In this document: one piece after another, positions 1 to 10,500 of the stretch
Layout: every line of letters begins with the position of its first letter
How positions within the stretch are numbered: the first letter of the stretch is position 1
Source: Ascidia mentula
Lineage: Eukaryota > Chordata > Ascidiacea > Phlebobranchia > Ascidiidae
DNA: 64,000 nucleotides
Direction of reading: 5' to 3'
NCBI GenBank assembly: GCA_947561715.1
Contig: OX387199.1
Location: 15,071,001-15,135,000 of the forward strand
Notes under the pieces: model-generated
Database searches by the model: none
What the model saw: the letters and a program-made list of their open reading frames with translations, nothing else
What the model was told of the DNA's origin: nothing
Position numbers and translations under genes: made by a program

Positions 1-2281
1 GTCGATCACCACGAGAATGTGATCTAAAAGTTGCAAGACTTTCGTTTGTCATCAGGATTGGATTGAGATCAGAGATTGGACTAGCAGTCATGATGTTGCC
101 TCCAATTGCCTGTGGCGATTTTAAATTACATTCCATTCATAGTAATGCTTTCATTCACTTACGGCAACGTTTCTTATCTGATCGCCTGCAAACCAGTGAA
201 TCATTTCTACTACAGATTCAAGACATTGGACTTGCTGTTTAGCGCAGTTTCCAGAAGTGATGATAGTTTTCAGTTCTTCACGAATTTGACTTATCGTACA
301 AGATGATCCGATAGTCACTCCTGTCCAAAATATCATGGTCTAAATTTAGTTTGTGAGCAATACATTCAATAACCTGAGACCATTTATTTGGAAAAATTTA
401 TTTACAGATAGTGCTATTTACTCATCTTGCTTTGTTTTACAAACCTGCTTTGTTTACTTTGATCTGTCGCAACTCTTGAACGTCCAGTGGTGTCACAATA
501 CACTTATAAACGTGGCCCTTTAAAGCTGCGTCTACACCTATTTCTGTGTTTCCATTCACCAACTGTGCTTCGGGGAAAGTTCCCTTTAACTCGATCAGCT
601 GATCAAGTGACGTGGGACGAAACCACGTGACTCGTTCACCCACGAATTTGAGACACTTTTGTTCCTGGTTTTTAGACTTGATCTGTGAAAGTATTGTGAG
701 AGGTTATTGGTTATATGTCAGTGTGTGGAAATCAAAGTGGCATTTACTAGTAGTTCTGGAGGAAATAAAATTTCCTGTGATGGATCGTATTTAGTGAAGC
801 ACACTGACTGTTCAAGATGGGTGTCCCCGTTTTCAAGCAACGATATTTGAGACCCTGCGAAAGTATTTGTTTTATTCGTATTCGTCCATCTTTGAAATAA
901 CTTCTCAATAACTTCTAATGCGCCGTGTCTGTCTCTGGTGTATGCATGGTTTTGGGCAGACTGACTGTCAAACAAGTTTATTCGCAATAGCTTTTCCAAG
1001 CTTAATCTCGCTTTATCAGTTGCTGCAAAATCTTGCAATCGTGCAAATACAGTTGTGTAACAGGCAGTATTTTCAAAACCGTGCACCAGCAAGTACTATC
1101 TTTAAAATAGACATTTATCATGTCGCTCCTTTCGCGATAATATAATATAATGTTAATATCATTACTAGCACATGCAACAGCGTTGTATTTATGCCTTTCT
1201 ATATTGCTTATTTCACTTTACCCACCGTTTTCAATACGCTTGTTTTTACAGCAGTCTGCTCCCATACAGCATCCTTTCGTTGGATCGGTGAAAGTTTGAA
1301 AAGCTGAAACACAATTGCGGTTAAAGTGAATCAATTTTTTATATACTCTATGGTATAGTGGCCAACCGCTTAGTATAGGTCTGTATCCTGTACAACGACA
1401 CAGGTTTCCCTGCAAACAAGCCTCGATGTCTTCCTCGTTCGGTACCGCTTTGTTTCGTAATAATGCATACATTGACATCACAATACCAGGCGTGCAGAAA
1501 CCGCATTGGGATCCATGAAATTTTGCGAGGCGTTCCTAAATTGCACCATACATCAAAACAGTTACGAAAAATCTTTAGGAATAAAGTTCAGATTTATTAG
1601 TGTCGTTTATCTAATACCTGCACTGCGTGTAACTTGGTTTTTGTGCTTCCAATTCCTTCCACAGTAGTAACAGCACAACCGTGAACAGAAACCACTGGAG
1701 CCAAACATGCGTTTGCTGAAAAGTGACTGAAAGGAAACAAAGTTAACGTTCAAATTACAAACCAATCGAACATTTGTTTTGTTTACTCACATAATCTTGT
1801 TATAGAGTGGATCCCATTTAGAGATCATGACAGTACAAGCTCCACAACCTCCCTCCCCACATCCCAACTTCGACCCGGTTAAATGCACTTTAAAATACGT
1901 TTTAATACTTAATCATATTACTTACGCTGCTTATTATAAACTATAAAGTATCATGTAGTTGCAAACATATCCCTCTTACACTTTTTGCGCAGGTACGTAA
2001 GTAACGTGACTTCAGGATCAGCTTCTGGTTCCGTAATCTGTAATTGGAAGAAAGGCAATAAAACTTTAGAACTATTCCATGTAAAATGTTTCAGTTTCCA
2101 TTTGCGAACGTACACCAGACTGCTGACACCAAATTATGATATTAACCAAAAACAATCTATTATAACATAAGTATAAATTAATGGTCAAAGAAAGCATTAC
2201 CTTTTTCCCATTCACGTAAAATTCGAGCAGGTCGCACGGTCCAGCAGAACGGTCATTACTTTGCCCCAGTTCTTTTGCCAT
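1..2281 (-). CDS. XDH: Xanthine dehydrogenase, 5' part (N-terminal ~401 aa), runs off left edge
   Basis: Molybdo-flavoenzyme that oxidises hypoxanthine to xanthine and urate in purine breakdown. Exons on the minus strand, 5' to 3': 2281-2201, 2037-1980, 1887-1791, 1726-1618, 1535-1367, 1303-1226, 854-748, 682-445, 320-163, 109-1; all junctions are GT-AG and keep phase. The ATG at 2281 opens the ferredoxin-like domain (LEFYVNGKK). The first 2Fe-2S cysteines are in CGEGGCGAC (exon 3), the second cluster in QCGFCTPG and LCRCTGYRP (exon 5). The linker ends FPPELL (exon 7). The FAD domain follows, with GERVTW and GNTEIG (exon 8), HWFAG (exon 9) and [13 protein letters not shown] (exon 10). The molybdopterin domain lies outside the window. 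Residues such as FPPELL and ASPISDLNP favour XDH over aldehyde oxidase. The donor of exon 5 (GTTGGC) is weak and that junction is the least certain. Confidence 0.93.
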
Positions 2282-2341
2282 GACGATTTCACAATTTCCT
2301 TCACTAAAATTTCCTTCTCATAAGACTAGAATCATCACTTT

Positions 2342-3333
2342 CTAATCTGACACTTGATTGGGGTATATTCGAGCCTTATTACTTCGACAAAAGTCAACAG
2401 AGAAACAGGTACCTAACTCCTTAACCCTGCAAAAATTATAAATTTTGTTATGAACATAATTACAGCTCACGACTTTGCTGTGGTGTCTCTCGCCCTGCTG
2501 AACTATAAGTGCACACTGCCGAAAAACGTTTTGATGAAAGAACACGACCACAACAAGTCCATGTTGTGGGTGTAAACACAGTCACATACCAAAGTTTTGT
2601 AATGCTCTGATGGCCATCTCAAATAACGCACGGTCTCGTAAGTCAGTGAAAACTCATCAAGCGCATCGATACAGTTCCGTTTCTGCTACACTTTGCAAAA
2701 ACCAGTGAGTTGAAACACTTGTAGATGTTGGAACTGCAGTGTCACGTTGCTAACATTTCTCATGTGTTGCAATTGAGGAAGTTGGTGACATTATCGACAG
2801 TTGTTTGAAACCGGTTTGCATGTAAATCAATATTGGCAATTAATTTGTCCGTAAAGATTTTGCCTTTGATACTCTGAAGTGTTTTAACTAGGCCCAGCAT
2901 TTTCACACGAAAGATGTTGTAATTAAACCTTAGCACACTATACACAACAGCAATATACAGGCGCTGGGAAAGATACGACAAAAAGCAAACGATAACATAA
3001 TAAAAATACAGCTTCCATTTCTTGGTAGCAAACAAGGTTTATGTTTGTTCTCTTGTGAAGATGCAAAAAATAAGCGGGTCACATCAAGCAGAAATCCACA
3101 TTATGTTCACGCATTGAACATGATATCTCTGTTATTTCGACATTAACTCGTGAATGATAACGTATTTTTAACCAACCATCATTCGTCCACAGTGCAGTGT
3201 CCGTATAAACTACATGACGTAAGTCATCGAAAGATCGAAAAGATGTTTTCAGGCCACAATGACTTTGGTGAAAGTTTAGCCGGAAGCGTAATGTTGTCGA
3301 CCAAGAATGTGTCAGACTGAACGAACTGTACAA
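2342..3333 (-). pseudogene. Possible ZP-domain-like exon and flanking coding-like stretches
   Basis: The minus-strand frame at 3333-3079 has a spacing reminiscent of a ZP-N domain second half: a Cys-Gly pair (HCGLKTSF), then HVVYTDTAL, then LKIRYHS, then VEITEISC. Further down the same strand, 2920-2760 is an open stretch beginning FRVKMLG, and 2551-2342 another with CALIVQQGE. I could not join these with confident splice sites, and no signal peptide or transmembrane exon is visible. It may be a decayed or poorly resolved gene just upstream of XDH, or chance. Family resemblance is by eye only. Confidence 0.25.
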
Positions 3334-4215
3334 AGCAAGTTCGTGCTATCGCCTACATTTTTCTTGTCTGCATGTCTGCAAAAGTCTTGTCAGCACATTT
3401 CTTGTCTGCAAAAGTCTGCACATCAAATGCCGCCTCACTAAAAACACACCTGAGCGCTGCGCTGTCCTACTACAATAGTGCTATGTCAACACAATTCCAC
3501 CGCTTTATCTGCGAAGCAAACAAACCGGCATCCTGACTCAGTACTCACACAAGCGAATGATGGTTAAGTAGGAAAACATGTGACAAACCAAGTGCCCTAA
3601 ACCTTTCCGGATTGACTTGGTATGCCATTGTATACTAGATTGCCAAAAACTAGCTATAGCAAGTATACTTGTGCACACACAATCATTGCAATGATTTTAT
3701 TCGATATTTTGTTTCAGTTTACAACAGAAACCAAACTATTATTTTTAGATCCTATTTACACATAAAGTGGCGGATTCAACTTGGTTGCTTTGTCAGTGAA
3801 CATAATGATGGAAATTCTAAGGCACCAAGTAAATGGTGTCTGCGCAGTGGGATGATCCTGCCTAGCTTTACACTTCTGTGTAAACTATAATATGTAATAA
3901 CCACAATAACCTAGGATAATCCCGTTCAGTTTGACAGACATATTTATAGGGAATTATGATAAGGTACGAATTATACGAAGTCTAAATCAGCATTCCTCAA
4001 CCTGGAAAGTCGCATTGGTTATCGTTAAACCCTTATGCAAATAATCATTTTGTCATAAAACTAAATAGTTTAAATGGTTTTGCTGCGATCAGTTTGTAGT
4101 TAAGTCGTAGCAAAAACAGTGTCCATGCAAAACGGTGGCAATTTGCCTTAAAGTGTATATGACAAGGACACAACAACTTTGCATTAAAATTAAGGTATGC
4201 AGTAGTTATCCAAAA
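3334..4215. other. Non-coding stretch
   Basis: No open frame with plausible splice sites, no structural RNA and no repeat boundary recognised. A short direct repeat of an 'agtctgca/cttgtctgc' type is visible near 3360-3420. Confidence 0.5.
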
Positions 4216-6060
4216 TAGTCATTTAGCTCCTTCTCGCAGATGTAATTTAAAATAGTCCTCTAGCTACACCGCACAGATGATATTAAAAATAGTCCTATAG
4301 CCCCCTCTGGCGGATGTAATTAAAACAGTCTTTTATCTCCATCACATGAATGTTAATAAAACAGTCCTCTAGCTCCACCAGACAGATGTAATTTCAAACA
4401 GTTTTCCAGCTACACCGCACAGATGATATTAAAAGTAGTCCTCTAGTTCTACCAGACGGATGTAATTTAAAACAGTCTTCCAGCTCCATCACGTGGATGT
4501 TATTAAAAATAGTCCTCTAGCTCCACCAGACGGATATAATTTGAAACAATTTTCTAGCTACACCGCACAGATGATATTAAAAATAGTCCTCTACCTCCCT
4601 CTGGCGGATGTAATAAAAATAGTCATCTAGCTCCACCACATGAATGTTAATAAAACAGTCCTCTAGCTCCACCAGACGGATGTAATTTAAAACAGTTGTC
4701 TAGCTCCACCGCACAGATGATATTAAAAATAGTGCTCTAGCTCCACCAGACCGATGTAATTTAAAACAGTCCTCTAGCTCCATCACGTGGATGTTATTAA
4801 AAATAGTCCTCTAGCTCCACCAGACGGATGTAATTTAAAACAGTCTTCCAGCTCCATCATGTGGATGTTATTAAAAATAGTCCTCTAGCTCCTACACACG
4901 GATGTAATTTAAAACAGTCTTCTAGCTCCATCACGTGGATGTTATTAAAAATAGTCCTCTAGCTCCACCAGACCGATGTAATTTAAAACAGTCTTCTAGC
5001 TCCACCAGACGGATGTAATTTAAAACAGTCTTCCAACTCCATCACACGAATGTTATTTAAAACAGTCCTGTAGCTCCATCACGCGGATTTTATTTAAAAT
5101 ATTATTTCTCTAGCTTCACCATGCGGATGTTATTTAAAAATAGTTCACATGCTTCACCGCATAAATGTTAATAAAAAGAGTCCTCTAGCTCCACCAGACG
5201 GATGTAATTTAAAACAGTTTTCAAGCTACACCGCACGGAAGATATTAAAAATAGTCCTCTAGCTCCACCAGACGGATGTAATTTAAAACAGTCTTCCAGC
5301 TCCATCATGTGGATGTTATTAAAAATAGTCCTCTAGCTCCTACACACGGATGTAATTTAAAACAGTCTTCTTGCTCCATCACGTGGATGTTATTAAAAAT
5401 AGTCCTCTAGCTCCACCAGACCGATGTAATTTAAAACAGTCTTCTAGCTCCACCAGACGGATGTAATTTAAAACAGTCTTCCAACTCCATCACACGAATG
5501 TTATTTAAAACAGTCCTGTAGCTCCATCACGCGGATTTTATTTAAAATATTATTTCTCTAGCTTCACCATGCGGATGTTATTTAAAAATAGTTCACATGC
5601 TTCACCGCATAAATGTTAATAAAAAGAGTCCTCTAGCTCCACCAGACGGATGTAATTTAAAACAGTTTTCAAGCTACACCGCACGGAAGATATTAAAAAT
5701 GGTCCTCTAGCTCCACCAGACGGATGTAATTTAAAACAGTTTTCAAGCTACACCGCACGGATGATATTAAAAATGGTCCTCTAGCTCCACCAGACGGATG
5801 TAATTTAAAACAGTCTTCTAGCACCATCACGTGGATGTTTTTGAAAATAGTCTTCCAGCTCGTTTTCGCGGATGTGACTAAAAATAGTCCTCTAGCTCCA
5901 TCTCGCAGATGTTATTTAAATATTTTTTCTCCAGCTTCACCATGCGGATGTTATTTAAAAATCGTTCACTTGCTTCATCGCATAAATGTTAATAAAACAG
6001 TCCTCTAGCTCCACCAGGCGAATGTTAATAAAAATAGCTAGATTGCTAAACTACTTCTGT
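4216..6060. repeat. 37-bp minisatellite, about 50 units
   Basis: Tandem array with a period of about 37 bp. The typical unit reads 'agtcctctagctccacc' followed by 'agacggatgtaatttaaaac'. Units come in sub-types that differ in the middle ('ccagacggatgtaattt', 'atcacgtggatgttatt', 'accgcacagatgatatt') and alternate along the array. A few units are longer (an extra 'tattatttct' near 5100, 5548 and 5920). The array has no coding potential. It lies between the xanthine dehydrogenase start and the integrin gene. Confidence 0.95.
4805..5700. repeat. 448-bp higher-order repeat inside the minisatellite, two copies
   Basis: A block of 12 successive 37-bp variants starting at 4805 recurs almost unchanged starting at 5253. 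Both blocks contain the same rare variants in the same order: 'cctacacacggatg', 'ccaactccatcacacgaatg', the longer unit with 'attatttctctagcttc', and 'catgcttcaccgcataaatg'. The offset is 448 bp. This indicates block duplication of a multi-unit segment on top of the basic tandem array. Confidence 0.85.
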
Positions 6061-7580
6061 CTCCAAACGTTGATGAGCACTGAGCTAGAAGACTATTCCA
6101 AATAACATCCGCGTGATGAAGCTACTATTTTAAATAACATCCATGTAAAATGTGTACTGTGTAAAAGAAACAGTATAAAATATAAGTCGTATTGGAGCCG
6201 ACGCACCATCAAGCATTTAGCAGCGGCTGGAATTGCCGAGTATAATTTTTTTGCGAGAGGCGGCGTTTTCCCCCAACCAGTCTCAGGTTTTGAAAGTTAA
6301 CCTTGTGCTTGTTTTTTTTTTGCTAGATGAAGATTTATAAAGCCGTGAGTTATTTCCAACGATTAAAATCAGAGACAGTATTACAAAAGAAAGTACATGG
6401 CACCGAATTCAGTCATTTTTACGACTTTGTGGCGCATTAATGTTTTTCGTGAATTAACGACGCATCCTTGCGACCACTCAAAAAGTTGATTAGAATAGTG
6501 TCTGGTTTGAGTTGTTGGGGTGAATTTATAGACCTACAGCATTGCTTGTCAAACACTTTTGAACAGAACATGCTATAATTTTCGAAAGGAGGTAGCTGAT
6601 GTGGTTGAAGTACTTTAAATGTTGCGATTTAAAAACGGCTGAAAACCTCTGATTCAGAATACGAAATGCAGAACCAAATAACTACCGTCGGAGTTTGTTA
6701 AAGTGTAAACGCGAGTCGCGCGTTCCATGCAGGCGCGCAATACGTCATAACTGCAAAGCAAGCCTTCACAGGCTCATTCTTCTTGTAAAACCGTAATAAA
6801 AACATGTCGCATGGGTTCCGATGAAAGCAAATCCTTCAATCCACTATTCGACTCAATATAATACGCCACATCCGGACAATGGCAGGTACAAAATACTTCC
6901 CTCACAAGGCAGTAGTAAAGTTGAATAATTAATCTTCATTTTGGTTTCTCCATAAACAAGAGGAACTAAATGCAAGGAAGTCTATTCAACAGGTTGAATG
7001 GTTTCACCAACTCTACATCAAATGCAATGTGCAGCTGCTAGGATCAATGAATCAGAATGTTTACTATTTTGAAATTGTAAGCTATTATCGCAGTAGGTAT
7101 AGTTCAGTGCACAGTTTTATTTTGTGAACTTTTAGTAATGCTTTGATTACTTTAGTCATGCCAAGTTTGCATGGGTGGAATGTTAAAACAGATTAATCTC
7201 GTACGCAACAAAGTGTTTCTTCTATTTTCAAATCATTATATTTTGTGCGATTGAATTAAGCGAACATCACCTGCAAAACGTAAAATTATCCGATAAAAAG
7301 TCTTTAAAGGACATCGAATATTTTGAATGCACAGTCGTATAATCTGGTTAATTTTTAAATTCGTGATTCATTTTTTGGATATGTACATCAATTATATTTT
7401 AGCCACCGCCTGAAATAACATTGCAATGCAATATTATTTCAACTCGTTTATCAATCAACGACTGGTGACATTCTACCTGACAAGGAATTTGTGTACACTT
7501 ACTTGCTACACCTCATAGTTGACTAACGTTGGTAACCACAACTTTGGACGCAGTTGTTTCCACTTAGAAATCTTGTAGGC
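6061..7580. other. Non-coding stretch upstream of the integrin gene
   Basis: No gene recognised. It should hold the integrin promoter and 5' UTR, but no clear TATA element or initiator can be assigned. The patch 6190-6300 is more GC-rich than its surroundings; I compared it with common small nuclear RNAs from memory and it did not match. Confidence 0.5.
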
Positions 7581-10500
7581 ATGTGTCTCGCAAAATGTCT
7601 TGTGTTGCTCTGCGTAAACTTTGTGAAGGTAAGCCTAACACAAAACATAGAGACGAGATCTGCAACGCTAGTTAGACCACAAGATTCGCTGAAGCAAAAC
7701 TTCGGAGCATCAATTGTGGTGGCAAATGACGGGTAAATTACTTCAAACATTGATACTTGTTCATGCAAAGTGTTTTGTTTGCCTATCGAACCTTGTAATC
7801 CATGAGCCTAACTTCGATGAATTTAAACCATGTTTAACCCATAGACCCCCTATATTATTCTACGTCGGAGCACCGAAAGCAGGATATACTCCCAAGTCAT
7901 CCAGTCCGGGTGCTGTGTACAGATGCCCTTTGGATGACTCAAGCGCCGGAGAAAAACTTTGCGGAAACAAGATCGAGACTGGTAATAGGAAATGTGCAGA
8001 AACAAATCATTGCATTAACGGCCAGTCTTTATTGTTATATTGTTTTATACTGTACTGATGTTCGCTTTGGATCATTTAAAGTTATGTTTTCAAGCGCTTG
8101 GAAATTCTTGTCTTACAGGTAAAAGCGGAGCTTTGGGATTATCGATGACTAACATAATAAACTCTCAAGATGTTGTGGTGAGACAAATATAAATTCGAGC
8201 AAATGAACCTTTTTGTTACTTTTCACCTTAATGAACGTAAAAATACCTAATGCACATATCTAAGTTACTTCAAATTACAGGCTTGCGCACCAAAATACAA
8301 CTACTCACGCCGGTGCAGTAATGAGCAATGGATGGTGGGAAGTTGCTTAAAAGTAGGTACAGAGGCGCAAGAATTGAGCAACCCATGTCTGCCAGGTAAG
8401 CTTTTGCTCCCATAGCAAATATGGAGCTTTAAAAACAGCATAATGAGATATGCAAAACGTGCAAAAATTGCTATAAACCTTGGATAAAATATAGTGTGGA
8501 TCGGTGAGTATCACTAACACCACACACCATACTTACTCTGCACAAGAGTCATGAATGCATTTTATATGTTCACATGATAAAAATCGGCACATCAAAGTGG
8601 TCAATTCCTTATGCTGTTCTTGATGTTGTCGATGCAACTAAAATACCCACGCAGTTGTACGGAACTACCGACTTGGCGTCGATTAAGTTTAGATGGTAAA
8701 ACATATCACTTACCAGTGAAATATTGTCTTGGTTTTAGGCAGTTGTCCGTTTTTTGTGGATATGATTTTCGTTGTGGATCAGTCAGGAAGTGTGGGAATA
8801 AATAATTTTCAGGCAGGACTCGACTGGATAACGGTTGTGCTGGAGAGATTTAGGTATATGTGTTGTTCACCGTATGGGTAATGCATGTGGTGTTCCAAAT
8901 ATATTTCCTATTCTGAATTTACACTTTTTTCTATTTTCATAACAGCTTGTTTCAAGTTTAAAGTTGAAGTTTATCAGTCCTTACTGTAATGACTATAAAC
9001 TTGATGATAAACGAATATTTTCTTTATTAAAAGGCAACAGATTGACGCTGGGGATGTAAGAGTTGGAGTTGTGAAGTTTTCTACTTCCGCATATGTTGCA
9101 ATACCAATCGGCTACAAGACGTTTGAAGAACTTAAGAGTAAATATCTGCGTTTTTTGTTGAAACATTGTTCTGTGTTGTGTGATCAACATTCTCGTACAC
9201 CCTGCATGACGTGATAAATTAGGCACGCGATAGATTGGCAAATGGGACTGATAAAACTTTACGCGTAGAACTATATCTTTAGCGAACATTCTTTTGCTGC
9301 GTGATGGTCTCAAGCTTTATAAAGTGTATCGAAACAAGGTGTTGCAAAAGTACCAGCAATTACTTGAACAATAAGTTGTTAGCCGGTAGAGCAAACACTG
9401 AGGTGTCCAAGCTAGTAAGATCAATCCTCACCGAGAAAACCCTATATTTGTTTTAAATCTGCAGCACAAGTTGAAAATATCGACTTCGGTGGGGGCAAAA
9501 CGTATACGGCAAATGCCATAAATTTAGCTGTACAAGAATTTACCACAAAAACGGAATCCTCGGACCAAATTCCCCGGCTGATGATTGTGATGACTGATGG
9601 AGAAGCGCATGAATCTGAAAAAATTCCGTCGTCTTCGATGGCTGCAAAGTTTGTATACAACGGTTTATTCTAAATGTAATATTACGCAATCATTTATCAA
9701 ATTCGTTACGAAATAATGTGCAACCAAATTGTCTACGAACTAAGTAAGTTTGGTGGTAACAGTGTGGATCATGTTAATGAGTCAGCCATGATAATGTTAA
9801 ACTTAAAGGCATACGAAGGTCCTTGACAACTTCAGTATTTCTACACAGAGCTGAAGGAATTACCATGGTTGCTGTAGGCATCGGTGGAAATGTCAATAAA
9901 GATGAGTTACGTGAAATTGCTGGTGGGAACGAAGACCACGTTTTGGAAGTAGCAGGCTTTGACAGTTTAAACAATATATTGGATTCCTTGACGCAAGTTA
10001 TCGACGAAACTGCGACCGTGCAATTAGAGAGTGGGTATAGTCGCTGTTTAAAGTCTCTGGTAAAGTTTGGGTTCTCTTTAACTATGGTGGCATTTTCCGT
10101 GTGTTTTCACGTCGCGAAGAAACTAATTAACTTTTGCAGGGGTAACTATGTATTTCAAGCTTTTGGTTGATAATTGAGAAAAAACAATATTTTTGCTGCT
10201 GGAGTTCTGCCTCTCATTATGGTCATAAATGTGCTTTTATTGACGTTGACCCGAACACACCAACATTTTGTTTGACCTTTTAGATCTGCGAACCCATTTT
10301 AAACGAGAAATTTTATTCGACCACTAAAAAGGTCCACTTTCCAAAATCTCTCCTAGCTTAAAAAAAGAAAATAAATATCCTGTGGGCCGGTGTATCAACT
10401 AACAACGTGAAAAGGTATGAATATTTTTGCATTCGCTGACTGACATGTTTAAACTAAGGTTCTGTCGGCAATGAAACGTCAGAGTTCAGCAACTGCATGC

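Noticed and set aside
855-1092. Open minus-strand extension of XDH exon 7 (about 80 more codons)
   Set aside because: It has no counterpart in xanthine dehydrogenase, and a good acceptor at 855-857 in the right phase explains the exon start. Treated as chance openness of an intron.
4216-6060. CRISPR-like array of regularly spaced repeats
   Set aside because: Repeats are contiguous with no unique spacers, and the setting is a eukaryotic genome.
7554-7580. Longer integrin N-terminus starting at 7554
   Set aside because: The codon at 7554 is TTG. The first ATG, at 7581, directly opens a normal signal peptide.
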